The notes: generated from the sequence alone by a model not told the origin. A stretch of 53,203 nt of DNA from DATAFF01 sp036257595 (GCA_036257595.1 DATAFF010000106.1:1-53203); one strand, 5' to 3'. Numbered from the stretch's first letter, positions 42,182-52,776 are shown. Numbers and translations are program-made.

Positions 42182-44059
42182 GTGATCGCCGCGATATTTC
42201 GCTGGCTCGAGACCCGTACTGACAGCTTTCCGGAAGAACTTCCGGAGAGACCCCCGACCACGCTCATCAGCTTCATTTTGCACTATGCCCGGCCGTTCTG
42301 GCCGCTCATCCTCGCCTCGTCCCTCTTCGCCACGGTGGTGGCGCTGATCGAGGTGTCGTTGTTTGCCTTCGTCGGCAAGCTTGTCGACTGGCTGTCCACC
42401 GCCAACCGGCAGACCTTCTGGCAGGACCATTGGCTTGGCCTGACCGGCATGGGCGTGCTGGTCCTGCTCGTTCTGCCCTTCCTCAAGTTCTGGTACGAGG
42501 CGGTCGTTCACCAAGGGCTGATTGGCAATTTCGCCATGCGGACGCGCTGGCAGGCACATCGTTATGTGCTGCGCCAGAGCATGGATTTCTTCCACAACGA
42601 CTTCGCCGGACGGGTTGCCACCAAGGTCATGCAAACGGCCCTTGGCGTTCGCGAAGTCGTCATGAAGGTGAGCGAGGTCCTGCTCTATGTCGCCGTCTAT
42701 TTCACCGGTGCGCTCATCCTGTTCGCCTCGAGCGACCTCCGCCTCACCGCACCGCTGATCCTGTGGCTCACCGGCTATCTCCTCGCGCTCCGCTATTTCA
42801 TTCCCCGCCTCCAGGCGATCTCGAAGGAGCAGTCGGATGCCCGCTCGCTGGTCACCGGCCGGGTGGTGGACAGCTACACCAACATCGCCACGGTGAAGAT
42901 GTTCGCCCATGCCGAGCGCGAGGATGCCTATGCCCGCAACGGCATGGACATTTTCCTTGGTACCGTTCACCGGCAAATGCGGCTTGTCACGTTACTGACG
43001 GTTGCCCTGAATTCGCTCAATGCGCTCCTGCTGTTTTCGGTGTCGGCTGTGGCGATCTGGCTGTGGTGGCTCGAGGCGGTGACCGCCGGGGCGATCGCCT
43101 TCGCCATCGGCCTGATCCTGCGCATGCAGGGAATGTCGCACTGGATCATGTGGGAGCTCGCCTCGCTCTTCGAGCAGATCGGCGTCGTCCATGACGGGCT
43201 GGAGACGATCGCGCGCGAGCGCACCGTCGTGGATACGCCCGATCCGCGCACCCTGTCGGTGCCGCGCGGCGAGGTCCGCTATGACCGCATCCGCTTCAAC
43301 TACGGCAAGAACCGTGACGATGAGGGAATGGGCGGGATCATCGACAACCTGTCCCTGACCATTCGGCCGGGCGAGAAGGTCGGCCTGGTCGGCCGGTCGG
43401 GTGCCGGCAAGTCCACCCTGGTCAGCCTTCTCCTGCGCTTTTACGACCTTGAAGGGGGCCGCATCCTGATCGATGGCCAGGACATTGCGCTGGTCGGACA
43501 GGAGTCCCTGCGCGAGAAGATCGGGATGGTGACCCAGGACACCTCGCTCCTCCACCGCTCGGTCATGGACAACATCCTTTACGGCCGGCCGAACGCCACC
43601 TTCGAGGAGGCGATCGCCGCCGCCAAGCGGGCACATGCCCATGAGTTCATCCAGGATCTCGAGGACCTGGTTGGCCGGCGCGGCTACAGCGCCCATGTCG
43701 GCGAGCGCGGCGTCAAGCTGTCGGGCGGCCAGCGCCAGCGGGTCGCCATCGCCAGGGTGCTGCTCAAGGACGCGCCGATTCTCATCCTCGACGAGGCGAC
43801 CAGCGCCCTTGACAGCGAGGTCGAGGCCGCAATCCAGGAAAGCCTCTACAATCTGATGCAGGGCAAGACGGTGATCGCCATCGCCCACCGGCTGTCGACC
43901 ATTGCGGCGCTCGATAGGCTGATCATCATGGACAAGGGCCAGATCGTCGAGGAAGGTACCCATGCCGAGCTGCTGAGGCGCGGCGGCATCTATGCCGAAC
44001 TGTGGAACCGCCAATCGGGCGGATTCATCGCCCGCGATACCGCTGAGGCAGCCGAATGA
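42182..44059 (+). CDS. ABC exporter (fused membrane and ATPase domains)
   Basis: GTG 42182 follows CGGAG. The 625-residue protein has an N-terminal membrane domain with six spans (about 30-320) and a C-terminal ATPase: Walker A GRSGAGKSTLVS, Q-loop MVTQDTSLLHRS, signature LSGGQRQRVAIA, Walker B ILILDEATSALD and H-loop IAHRLSTIA. It belongs to the type IV exporter group of lipid, peptide or drug pumps and should act as a homodimer in the inner membrane. No substrate is indicated by neighbours. It converges with pbpC. Confidence 0.94.
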   Translation: MIAAIFRWLETRTDSFPEELPERPPTTLISFILHYARPFWPLILASSLFATVVALIEVSLFAFVGKLVDWLSTANRQTFWQDHWLGLTGMGVLVLLVLPFLKFWYEAVVHQGLIGNFAMRTRWQAHRYVLRQSMDFFHNDFAGRVATKVMQTALGVREVVMKVSEVLLYVAVYFTGALILFASSDLRLTAPLILWLTGYLLALRYFIPRLQAISKEQSDARSLVTGRVVDSYTNIATVKMFAHAEREDAYARNGMDIFLGTVHRQMRLVTLLTVALNSLNALLLFSVSAVAIWLWWLEAVTAGAIAFAIGLILRMQGMSHWIMWELASLFEQIGVVHDGLETIARERTVVDTPDPRTLSVPRGEVRYDRIRFNYGKNRDDEGMGGIIDNLSLTIRPGEKVGLVGRSGAGKSTLVSLLLRFYDLEGGRILIDGQDIALVGQESLREKIGMVTQDTSLLHRSVMDNILYGRPNATFEEAIAAAKRAHAHEFIQDLEDLVGRRGYSAHVGERGVKLSGGQRQRVAIARVLLKDAPILILDEATSALDSEVEAAIQESLYNLMQGKTVIAIAHRLSTIAALDRLIIMDKGQIVEEGTHAELLRRGGIYAELWNRQSGGFIARDTAEAAE

Positions 44060-44077
44060 GGCTCATCCCAGCGGCTT

Positions 44078-46162
44078 TCATTCGATGAAGACGCTGACGC
44101 GGGCCGACCGGCCCTTGGCGTCGATCACCGTCAGCGTCGAAAACCCCTGCCCGTCCGGCTGCCACGACAGGTTCCGCCGCCGCTCGGCGCCTGGCAATGG
44201 CTTGCCATTGGCGAGCCACCGGAAGGGGCCCCGCCCGCCCTGCATCTTCATCTGAAGGGAGCTGACCGGTCCGCCGCTCGCAAATCCGAGGTCGACCCGC
44301 GCGCCATCCGGCGGAAAGACGATGGCCGGCGATGCCTCCGATCCGGCGCCGGCGCTCAACCTCTCGTCGCGCGATTCGAACCGGCGCAGCCCCTCCGGCA
44401 GATCGGCAGCGCTGCCGCGCAGAACCGAAGTCGGCGCTACCGGCAGCGCAACCGCTTCGAGGCCGGCCCGGCTCCAGGCCTCGAACAGAATCGGCGCGGC
44501 GCTGAGGCGCCCGGTCATCCCCGGTGACGGGGTGCCGTCCGGCCGACCGGCCCACACCGCCAACACGAAGCGGCCGTCGAAGCCGACCGCCCAGCTGTCG
44601 CGAAAGCCGAAGGAGGTACCGGTCTTGTAGGCAAAGCCCTGCCGTGCCGCACCCCCGGGCGGCGCCACCCCGGCCAATATATCGGACACATACCAGGCCG
44701 CTGCGGGGCTGAGGATCTCCCGTCCCGGCCCTTGCGCCGGCAGACCTTGCGGCACCCCGGTCCCGAGCACCGCGACACGGCCGCGATTGGGGAAGATCGT
44801 ATAGAGCTCGGCCAGATCGAGCAGAGTGAGTCCGAGACCGCCGAGACCGATCGGCAGGCCGGGGGCAGCACCGTCCGGCAGCACGTAATCGACCCCTGCC
44901 CGACCCAACCGTGACGCCAGAAGCTGCGGCCCGACGGCATCGAGCAGACGAATGGCCGGCACGTTCAGCGACAGCTGCAGCGCCGTCCTGACGCTGACGT
45001 CGCCCTGATAGCTCATGTCGAAATTGCCGGGCCGATAGCCTTTGATGCTGACCGGCCTGTCCTCGATGATGGTCTCCGGGTGGACGATGCCCTGCTCGAA
45101 GGCCAGGCCATAGATCAGCGGCTTCAGCGCCGAGCCCGGCGAGCGAACGGCGCTCGCCATATCGATCTCGCCGGCATGCTCGCGGTCGAAGATCCCGCTC
45201 GAGCCGACATAGGCGAGAACCTTGCCGGTCTCTGCGTCGGCCAGCACCATGGCCACCGAGTGCTGCCTTCCGAGCAGCCGCGCCCGTTCCGCCGCCACCT
45301 GCTCGAGAGCCGCCTCGATCTCGCGGTCGATCGTCAGCTGATGCGCCTTCGCCAGCGGCGCCCGCCGCTGCGCCTCCTGGGCGAGATGGGCAGCATGAAT
45401 CGGCAGCTGCCGGCGCGCCGCCGGAATTGGCTGCGCCATTGCCTGCGCCCGATCGCCGGCATCGATCAGCCCGGCCGCCAGCGCCCGGTCGAGAACGCGC
45501 TTGCGCGATCGCTGGGCAGCGCCGCCATCGCGGTCGGGACGGCGGCGCTCGGGCAGCTGTGGCAGGGCGACCAGCAGCGCCGCCTCGGCCAGCGTCAGCT
45601 TCAGCGGCTCCTTGCCGAACCAGGTCAAGGCGGCGGCGCGGATTCCCTCGACATTGCCGCCATAGGGCGCACGCAGCAGATAGAGATCGAGGATTTGGCG
45701 CTTGTCGAGCCGCCGCTCGATCTGAAGCGCGCGCGCCACCTGCTTCAGCTTGGCAAGGAGCGTGCGCCCTTGCGGCCCCTCGATGAGCCTGGCGAGCTGC
45801 ATGGTCAGCGTCGACCCGCCCGACACGATCCGGCCATGGATGATCGCCTGGCCGAAGGACCGCAGCAGCGCCAGCGGGTCGACGCCGTGATGGCTCGCGA
45901 ACCGCTTGTCCTCGTAAGCCGTCAGCAGCCGAATAAACTTGGGATCGACTTGATCGGCAGTGACCGGCAGGCGCCACATGCCCTTAGGCAATGCGAAGGC
46001 CCTGAGCAGCCGGCCCTGGCGATCGGTCACCACCGTCGAGATGTCCGAGGCAAGTGGCAATGGCGGCGGGAAGGCGCGGTCGGCCATGTCGAGGCCCAGC
46101 ATCATGAGCGCCACCGCAGCGGCGGCTGCGCCACATCGCCTGATCCACCGCCAGCGTTTCAC
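44078..46162 (-). CDS. pbpC: penicillin-binding protein 1C
   Basis: ATG 46162 overlaps the macroglobulin stop by four bases. The 694-residue protein has an N-terminal signal anchor (AAAAVALMMLGLDMA), a glycosyltransferase domain (about 50-230; catalytic Glu in LTAYEDKRFASHHG, and GGSTLTMQLARL), a transpeptidase domain (about 290-560; Ser-x-x-Lys as SPGSALKPL, SLN in LSLNVPAIRL, KTGT in YKTGTSFGF) and the C-terminal BiPBP_C domain (about 610-694). It polymerises and may crosslink peptidoglycan. Pairing with a periplasmic alpha-2-macroglobulin is the same as yfhM-pbpC in E. coli. Confidence 0.96.
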   Translation of the reverse strand: MKRWRWIRRCGAAAAAVALMMLGLDMADRAFPPPLPLASDISTVVTDRQGRLLRAFALPKGMWRLPVTADQVDPKFIRLLTAYEDKRFASHHGVDPLALLRSFGQAIIHGRIVSGGSTLTMQLARLIEGPQGRTLLAKLKQVARALQIERRLDKRQILDLYLLRAPYGGNVEGIRAAALTWFGKEPLKLTLAEAALLVALPQLPERRRPDRDGGAAQRSRKRVLDRALAAGLIDAGDRAQAMAQPIPAARRQLPIHAAHLAQEAQRRAPLAKAHQLTIDREIEAALEQVAAERARLLGRQHSVAMVLADAETGKVLAYVGSSGIFDREHAGEIDMASAVRSPGSALKPLIYGLAFEQGIVHPETIIEDRPVSIKGYRPGNFDMSYQGDVSVRTALQLSLNVPAIRLLDAVGPQLLASRLGRAGVDYVLPDGAAPGLPIGLGGLGLTLLDLAELYTIFPNRGRVAVLGTGVPQGLPAQGPGREILSPAAAWYVSDILAGVAPPGGAARQGFAYKTGTSFGFRDSWAVGFDGRFVLAVWAGRPDGTPSPGMTGRLSAAPILFEAWSRAGLEAVALPVAPTSVLRGSAADLPEGLRRFESRDERLSAGAGSEASPAIVFPPDGARVDLGFASGGPVSSLQMKMQGGRGPFRWLANGKPLPGAERRRNLSWQPDGQGFSTLTVIDAKGRSARVSVFIE

Positions 46163-49100
46163 GGAGATGGCCCGGTCACTTCCATCCTGCCGGTTGCGGT
46201 CCGCGCGCTGAGATGCGGGCGGTACATGTCCTCGACCAGTGCCGGCGGATGCACATAGATCCCGGGCGACACCGCCCGGACCACATAGGCGAAGGTGAGC
46301 TCGCCTGTCTCCTCCGGATTCCGATCGAACGCCACCACGAACCGGTCCGAGCGGACTTCGCTATGGGCGACCGTGATCTCCGGCAGCCAGTTGAAGGCCG
46401 CAAGGTCGGCACTCCGAACAAGCTTCGGGTTGTCCACCTCGAAACCGGCCGGCAGCAGGTCGGTGATGGCGATGCGGGCCGGCCAGCTCGTCGCCTGCGT
46501 CACCTTGACGACCGCAACCAACCGCTCGTTCTGCGGCACCCGGCCGGCATCGGCCGTCGAGCCATCGAGATGGAAGTAACTGCGCTCGATGGTGAAGCCC
46601 TGACCGCCGGCGGGCAACGGCACTTCCGGAACGGCGGTCACCGCCACCACCGCGGCAACATCACCGGTTCCGACATTCGTCACAGTGATCGGCGCCTGCA
46701 CGAGCTCCGGACCGGACAGCGTCCGCGCGTAATTCCCCTGCGTCTCCGTCCCGTCGATATTGAGGCGGATGCCTCCCCCCTCCGCCTGCACCGCACGGGC
46801 CGCCAGCAGCAGCCAGGCATTCTCCTGTGTGCTCGTCTGATCGCTGGCAACCCGCTGGCCTGCCACATAAGCGATCATTTCCGCAACAGAGCTTGGCGTC
46901 GGCCGGCTCTCTGCCGCCAGCGCCAGCAGTGCCGCACCGTCTCGCATTCGCGAGCCATAATCCGACCGCGACCAGTTCTCGCCTTTGGCCTGGAGCAGCC
47001 GGAAGGCCGACGCGAAGGCATTGCCGGCGCGCCCCTTCTCGCCATAAAGATCGAGGCTGGCGGCGATCTGGGCACGCGCCATCACCGTTCCGAAAGATTC
47101 GAGCTTGTCGTCGCCGAAATAGCGCAAATCCCCGATCGATGCCCGCCGATTGCGTGCCAGCACATAGATGGCATAGGCCATTTGCGGCCCCTGATCGGCG
47201 ACATTGGCGTCGTAGGACAGCGAATTCTCCAGATTGTCGAGCGCCAGCGACAACGCCTGATCGGGAACGCGATAATTCTCCTCGCGCGCCCGCGTCAGAA
47301 AATCCGTGACATAGGAATCGAGCCAGAGATCGCCCGATCCCGGGCTCCACAGGCCGAAGCTGCCGCTGGCTGCTTGATAAGAGAGCACCCGCTCGATCGC
47401 ATCCTGGACGCGGGACCGGACGCCGGCATCGTCGGCCATCCCGCTCTGCCGCGCCACCTCCGAGAGATAGAGCAGCGGCAATGCCCGGCTCACCGTCTGC
47501 TCCGCGCAGCCCAGTGGGTACCGGTCGAGCGCCAGCAGCAGCGACGGCACGTCGAAGCCGGCCGAGCGCGACACGCCGAGCGTCACCTTGGCAGTATCGG
47601 CGATCCGGCCAGCGAGCAGATCGGCCGCGATGACCGTGCTCCCGCCGGCGCGCAGCGACACCATGCGGCGTTCGGTGACCGGCGGCTGCGAGGCGCGCAC
47701 CGGCACCGTCTCTTGAAGCTCGACCGCCGGACCAAGCGCACGCGACAGTCGCACGTTGAGCGAACCGGTTCCGACCGTTAAGGCGGTGATCGGCACCGTC
47801 AGCGCCAATCTTTGGCCGCTGGCGAGCGTCACGGTCGCGGGAACTGCCGTGCGGTCGAGAGCAAGTTCGCCGCTCGACCGAATATCGAGCTGATAATCTC
47901 CGGCCGGCCCGTCCTCATTGGCCAGCTCTAGTCGCACCGCCGAGCGATCGCCCGGGGCGAGAAACCGCGCCGCCCCGGCGGTGATCACGATCGGGTCGCG
48001 CACCACCACCTCGCTCTCGGCATGACCGAAGCCACGGCCCGACCACGCGGTTGCCATCACCCGGACCGAGCCGTTGAAATCCGGAATGGCGACGCTGACG
48101 GTCGCCTTGCCCTGCCGGTCGACCCGCACCGGGCCCGAGAAAAAGGCGACGAGCTTGCGCACCGGCGGGCTGCCCTGCATGGCCATCCCGCCTTGGTCGC
48201 CACCGGACCGCACCCGGCCGAGCGCCCCCGTGGTGCCGTCGATCAGCTGGCCATAAAGATCGCGGATCTCGATACCGAGCCGTCGCTGGCCGAAATACCA
48301 GCCATCGGGGTCGGGCGTCTCATAGCGGGTGAGATTGAGAATGCCGACATCGACCGCCGCGACCGCCACATAGGCCTCTTCGCCCGGGGCGATGTTCGAG
48401 AGGCTCACCGGGATGGTCAGCGTCTGGCGCGGCAGCATGCGGGCCGGCGGGCTGAGCGCGACGCCGATGAGATTGGCGCCCGGCGCGACCTTCAGCCATT
48501 TGATGCCGATCGCGCGGTGCGGCATCCGCGTGTCGCCATTGCCCCCAGGCCGGAAGTGGACCACCGTGACATAGCCGCCGGCGCCGAGCTCGGGCGTCAC
48601 CGGGATGTCGACCACCCCACCCGACGCCGGGACCTCGACCCGCTTGCGCCACAGCACCCGGTCGGTGCCGACCACAATCTCGCTCTCGCCGGCAAAGCGT
48701 GGCGAGATCGTGAGCTTGGCCATGTCGCCGGTGCGATATTCGGACTTGTCGAGGCCGATCTCCAGCCCGTCTGGCGTCTCCGTCGTGGCCTGGTCGACAT
48801 ACCAGCCGGAGGTGAACTCGTAGCTCGTGGCGGCGCCGTCGGCCGGGTTCTCGACGTCCAGCCGGTACCGCCCCCATTCGGTCGGAACCGATATCCTTGC
48901 CGGATCACCGAGCGGCGCATCGATCTGTCCGTCCGCCAGCTTCTGCGTCTTGAGGACCGGTTCATAGTTCCAGCTCTCTCCCGAACGGTACCATTGATAT
49001 TCCCGTTCGAGCCTGAGGAGCGACCAGCGCAGCCCATTCACCGCGCGCCGCGAGCCGTCGACGCTCGCAGCGATGATGCGGAACTCGGCCGGCGCGCCCT

Positions 49101-51414
49101 GCCGCACCGTATCGCCGGCAAAGCCCGGCTTGATGCCGATATAGGTCTCGCCATTGTCGATCGGCAGGCTCGCCAGCCGTTCGATGGCGCGGCCACTGCC
49201 CTCGCGCATGCGGATGCTGAGCGTGCCCTCGAGCGGCCGGGTGGCGGAGGGAAGCTCGCCGAGCGACGCCGCGAGGGATGCCTTGCCGGCCGCATCGGTT
49301 TCCGGAAGCTCCTCGAGTGGCGTCGCGCTCGATATCGCATCTTCATCATCGAGGCCGAACACATAACCTTCGAAGCTTTTCAGGCTGCGCGTCGAGGACA
49401 CGCGAACCTCGCCTTCGAGTCGCATGTCCGATGCCGGCGCACCATAGAGGAACCGGCCAGCAACTTCCGCCCGCATTTCCGTTCCGGGTCGCAACACCGG
49501 TCCCGGCAGCGTCAGCGTGAACTCGGTCCGGTCGGGCACGAAGTCCTCGACCAGGAATTGCCGTTCCGCGACGGGCTCGGCCGTCGGATCCGTGTAGGCG
49601 GCAACGGTCCAGGTGCCGAGCGGTACGTTTTGCGGCAACTGCAGCCCGGTCCAATGGCTCGCCCCGCCAAGATCGGGCGTCGTCACCCGCTGCAATTCGA
49701 CTCCATCCGGCCGCTTGAAGATGAAGGTTAGCGGCAGACCGGGGATTGGCCGCGCCCCGTCGTCGCGGGCGAGCGCCAGGACATGAACGGTGTCGCCCGC
49801 CCGATAGATGCCGCGCTCGGTGTACATGAATGCATCGACCGGCCCCGGCGACTTCCGCCCGGTGACACCGCGATCCCCCAGGTCGAAACCCGGCCGCGTG
49901 AAATCGAGAAACACGAAATCATTTTGCTCGCCGTCGCTGGCCGTGATCGCCGCCGGGGCCAGCGCCGCCGCCCCGCGCATCAGCCCCGGTTCGAACCGGG
50001 CATGTCCCTCGCCGTCGGTCTTGGCCGCGCCCAGGATCTCGTTGTTGCGGGCGATGAGCTTTATCTCGAGCCCTGCCGCCGGCCGTGCGCTGTCCAAGGC
50101 ACGTGCGAAAATGTTGAGACCGTCATCGCCGGCGAAGGTCGAAAGTCCGATGTTGCTGAGCACGAACCATTGGGTGGCACGGCTTTTCCATTCCTCGGTC
50201 TTGTCGAAGCGCGGCCGTCCGACCAGCACATAGACGCCGGCCCTTTTCTGGGGCACCAGCTGCTCCAGCGGAACGAGGGTGAGCACCTCCTTGTTGAGAT
50301 CGAACCTTGTCTCGACAATTCCCTTCCAAACGAGCTCGCCGCTCGCATCGCGGATGCTGTCAGCGTCATAGCCGTCGAGCTGCTGCAGGAATTTGCCATC
50401 GCCGATCGCTCGGGCGAGCCCGCGGTCGCCGATCCGGTAAAGCGTGAGCTCGACCTCGCGGGCATTGACGGTGACGACCGGGATGCCCCTGGCCCCACTC
50501 ATCGGCAGCACGAAATTGTTTCCGGTGAACCGCACATCGGCGCTGCGGTCGCGGACATAGACCTCGAGCGTCACTGGCGCTTCGAGCGACTCGCCGATTG
50601 CTGCAGGGAGACCCTGCCGCAGCGCCAGCCGGTAGCGCTGGCCATGGCTCAGTCCTCCGATGCAAAGTTGGCGATCCTCCTTCTCGACCCCGGGTGCCGG
50701 TTTGCCGTCGACGGTCACATAGGGGGAATAGTCGGTGCCGGATTTGATGAGATCGTCGGAGAACTGGACGCAGATCCGCGGCACCAGCGTATCAGCATCG
50801 ACGGTGTGGTCGACCACCCGAAAGCCTTTTCGTGATTTGAGATCGAGAAAGGCCTGTCGGATCGGCGCGGACTCGGCGAGCGCCAAGCTTGCCTTGTAAG
50901 CCTCGAGCGCCGGCCGGAACAGCTCGCGCCGCTCCAATGCCTGGGCGAGCACGGCCAGCGCCTCGGCCCTGAGCGCCGCCGTCCGGGTCAGCCCATAGGC
51001 GCTCAGCGCCGCCGAGCTCGCCTCGCGCGGCAACGAATAGGTCTCGTTGCCATCGGCCGGCGTGATCGCCAGGGCGGCGCGGGCGAGCCCCAGCCATGGC
51101 GCCGGATCGTCCTTGGCGAGACCGACCGCCCTCCGGAAATAGTCTGCCGCCGCCCGACTGTCGCCGGCATTGAGCGCGCTCGCCCCGAGCTGGCCGAGCT
51201 CATCGGCGGCCTGGGTCTCGGCGGCGGCCCGTGCCCGCGATTTTTCAGCGTCGCGACGGGCATCATCCGCCACCGCGGAAGGCACGAATCGGAGCGCGGG
51301 CGGCGGGCCGACATCGCTTGCCGCCTGGGACCACGAGGCCGCCGGGGCGATGGTGACGAGGAGAATGGCGAGGAAAAGCAGCAGCGCCTGGCGCAACGCG
51401 GCCGGAACGGGCAT
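46159..51414 (-). CDS. yfhM: bacterial alpha-2-macroglobulin (YfhM/ECAM type), thioester form
   Basis: ATG 51414 has GGAGG about ten bases upstream, better than the codon at 51453. The 1751-residue protein starts with a signal peptide (LRQALLLFLAILLVTIAPAA), then helical repeats, MG domains from about 300, a bait-type region and the alpha-2-macroglobulin core. The thioester motif YPLGCAEQT is intact (CAEQ codons at 47497-47508, Cys about 1303), followed by the terpenoid-cyclase-like thioester domain (SGSFGLWSPGSGDLWLDSYV). No lipobox is seen, unlike the E. coli protein, so it may be soluble in the periplasm. It should trap invading proteases. Translation is coupled to pbpC, which would repair the wall. 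Confidence 0.95.
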   Translation of the reverse strand: MPVPAALRQALLLFLAILLVTIAPAASWSQAASDVGPPPALRFVPSAVADDARRDAEKSRARAAAETQAADELGQLGASALNAGDSRAAADYFRRAVGLAKDDPAPWLGLARAALAITPADGNETYSLPREASSAALSAYGLTRTAALRAEALAVLAQALERRELFRPALEAYKASLALAESAPIRQAFLDLKSRKGFRVVDHTVDADTLVPRICVQFSDDLIKSGTDYSPYVTVDGKPAPGVEKEDRQLCIGGLSHGQRYRLALRQGLPAAIGESLEAPVTLEVYVRDRSADVRFTGNNFVLPMSGARGIPVVTVNAREVELTLYRIGDRGLARAIGDGKFLQQLDGYDADSIRDASGELVWKGIVETRFDLNKEVLTLVPLEQLVPQKRAGVYVLVGRPRFDKTEEWKSRATQWFVLSNIGLSTFAGDDGLNIFARALDSARPAAGLEIKLIARNNEILGAAKTDGEGHARFEPGLMRGAAALAPAAITASDGEQNDFVFLDFTRPGFDLGDRGVTGRKSPGPVDAFMYTERGIYRAGDTVHVLALARDDGARPIPGLPLTFIFKRPDGVELQRVTTPDLGGASHWTGLQLPQNVPLGTWTVAAYTDPTAEPVAERQFLVEDFVPDRTEFTLTLPGPVLRPGTEMRAEVAGRFLYGAPASDMRLEGEVRVSSTRSLKSFEGYVFGLDDEDAISSATPLEELPETDAAGKASLAASLGELPSATRPLEGTLSIRMREGSGRAIERLASLPIDNGETYIGIKPGFAGDTVRQGAPAEFRIIAASVDGSRRAVNGLRWSLLRLEREYQWYRSGESWNYEPVLKTQKLADGQIDAPLGDPARISVPTEWGRYRLDVENPADGAATSYEFTSGWYVDQATTETPDGLEIGLDKSEYRTGDMAKLTISPRFAGESEIVVGTDRVLWRKRVEVPASGGVVDIPVTPELGAGGYVTVVHFRPGGNGDTRMPHRAIGIKWLKVAPGANLIGVALSPPARMLPRQTLTIPVSLSNIAPGEEAYVAVAAVDVGILNLTRYETPDPDGWYFGQRRLGIEIRDLYGQLIDGTTGALGRVRSGGDQGGMAMQGSPPVRKLVAFFSGPVRVDRQGKATVSVAIPDFNGSVRVMATAWSGRGFGHAESEVVVRDPIVITAGAARFLAPGDRSAVRLELANEDGPAGDYQLDIRSSGELALDRTAVPATVTLASGQRLALTVPITALTVGTGSLNVRLSRALGPAVELQETVPVRASQPPVTERRMVSLRAGGSTVIAADLLAGRIADTAKVTLGVSRSAGFDVPSLLLALDRYPLGCAEQTVSRALPLLYLSEVARQSGMADDAGVRSRVQDAIERVLSYQAASGSFGLWSPGSGDLWLDSYVTDFLTRAREENYRVPDQALSLALDNLENSLSYDANVADQGPQMAYAIYVLARNRRASIGDLRYFGDDKLESFGTVMARAQIAASLDLYGEKGRAGNAFASAFRLLQAKGENWSRSDYGSRMRDGAALLALAAESRPTPSSVAEMIAYVAGQRVASDQTSTQENAWLLLAARAVQAEGGGIRLNIDGTETQGNYARTLSGPELVQAPITVTNVGTGDVAAVVAVTAVPEVPLPAGGQGFTIERSYFHLDGSTADAGRVPQNERLVAVVKVTQATSWPARIAITDLLPAGFEVDNPKLVRSADLAAFNWLPEITVAHSEVRSDRFVVAFDRNPEETGELTFAYVVRAVSPGIYVHPPALVEDMYRPHLSARTATGRMEVTGPSP

Positions 51415-51514
51415 GGGGGAGTGTCCTCCGGTGAAGCCGTCTAGAGCATCCAACCGGCTTTTTCACGACGGGGCGGCATGATGCAATAGCCGCCAGCCGC
51501 CGTCCAGTGACCTT

Positions 51515-52759
51515 TCAGAGCGCCGCGTTACCCGCCGGAACCTCATCCCACACATCGGCATTGCGCACCGACTTGAGCGAGCTGTTGACCGCCTCGAGCT
51601 GGCCCGGTGCCGGAGGATGCTCGAGCGCCATGACCGGCAGCACCCGCCGCAACTGGTCATGATAGTAGCGCACCCCGGATTCGAGGTCGGACAGGATGAA
51701 GCCGGCAAAGCTCGAGGATTGCATCGCCTCCCACGACCATTCGATCAGCTGGTCGTCCTCGGCGCTGGTGATCCGGTCGATGCGGTAGCTGAGATAGCGC
51801 GCCAGCTTCATTTCGCGCCGCTCGTCGGGGCGGCCGTAATAGGCATAGCGCTGCTCGGTCCGGCCGACCGCCAGCGGATATTCCTGATAGAACCCGACGC
51901 GATCGGGATAGAGCATCAGCACGAGATTTGGGAACAGGCCGATATAGAGCCAGGCGCGGCGATGCGACTCAGGCAGGCCTTCAACCTCGGGAAGTAGCTG
52001 CTTGTAGAGCCGCACACTCCAATATTTGTCCGGCGCCTCGTTGAACGGCGCGAAGGACCGTCCCATGCCGAGCCCGCCGCGCAGATCGCGATATTGCCCG
52101 CCATACAGATCCTGCAGGGACGGATGGGCGATCGGCACGTGATAGCCCTCATTGTCGACGTCGCGCACCGCCTTCCAATTGGCCCTGAGCTCATGCTTGC
52201 TGATTGCGCCGAGCGGCTCCGCCTCGGCAACGCGATAATGCGCCACCTCCTCGGCATAAGGCGCCATCAGCTCGCTGACCGATGGCTGATCGCTGTTGAT
52301 GAAGCGCACGAAAACGAAGCCGTTCCAGACCTCGTGCTCGAGTGGCACGAGCCCGTGACGCTTGGGATCGAGCACCGGCAATGTCCGCTTCTGCGGCACC
52401 CCGCGCAGCGTCCCGTCGAGATTGTAGGACCAGCCGTGAAACGGGCAGACCAGCGCCGATTTGCAGTGCCCCGATTGATGCGCTACCACCCGCGAGCCTC
52501 GATGGCGGCAGACATTGTGGAAGGCCCGAACCTCCCCGTCATGGCCGCGCACGATCAGCGCCCGCTCGCCGACGATGTCGAAGCACTGATAGTCGCCAGC
52601 CTCCGGGACGTCATTGACATGGCAGGCAAGCTGCCAGCATTTGCGAAACAGCTCCTGGCGCTCCAGCTCGAGAAGCTCCTCGCTGAAATAGGTCCAGGGA
52701 GGCAGCCCGCCCCGCTCGCTGTCGGACAGCTTCACATCGATATCGCGGACGTGCTGCAT
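51515..52759 (-). CDS. Rieske-type oxygenase, alpha subunit
   Basis: ATG 52759 is preferred because GGAA precedes it and the alternative at 52792 falls inside a TetR-type palindrome. The 414-residue protein has an N-terminal Rieske domain (CRHRGS and CPFHGW ligands for the 2Fe-2S cluster) and a C-terminal catalytic domain with the mononuclear iron site (DNEGYHVPIAHP, then a late acidic residue in FILSDLESG). The layout resembles GbcA-like and aromatic-ring oxygenases. No ferredoxin or reductase gene is next to it in the window, so electron donors must come from elsewhere. Substrate is unknown. Confidence 0.92.
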   Translation of the reverse strand: MQHVRDIDVKLSDSERGGLPPWTYFSEELLELERQELFRKCWQLACHVNDVPEAGDYQCFDIVGERALIVRGHDGEVRAFHNVCRHRGSRVVAHQSGHCKSALVCPFHGWSYNLDGTLRGVPQKRTLPVLDPKRHGLVPLEHEVWNGFVFVRFINSDQPSVSELMAPYAEEVAHYRVAEAEPLGAISKHELRANWKAVRDVDNEGYHVPIAHPSLQDLYGGQYRDLRGGLGMGRSFAPFNEAPDKYWSVRLYKQLLPEVEGLPESHRRAWLYIGLFPNLVLMLYPDRVGFYQEYPLAVGRTEQRYAYYGRPDERREMKLARYLSYRIDRITSAEDDQLIEWSWEAMQSSSFAGFILSDLESGVRYYHDQLRRVLPVMALEHPPAPGQLEAVNSSLKSVRNADVWDEVPAGNAAL

Positions 52760-52776
52760 GAAACGGCTTCCATTTA

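Noticed and set aside
44025..45977. 650-codon open frame in another frame of pbpC
   Set aside because: Very Arg/Ala/Gly-rich and without motifs, whereas the pbpC frame has all catalytic boxes.
46213..50835. Several long open frames on the plus strand opposite the macroglobulin gene
   Set aside because: They are His/Arg/Asp-rich shadows of the 1751-residue gene, with no ribosome sites or domains.
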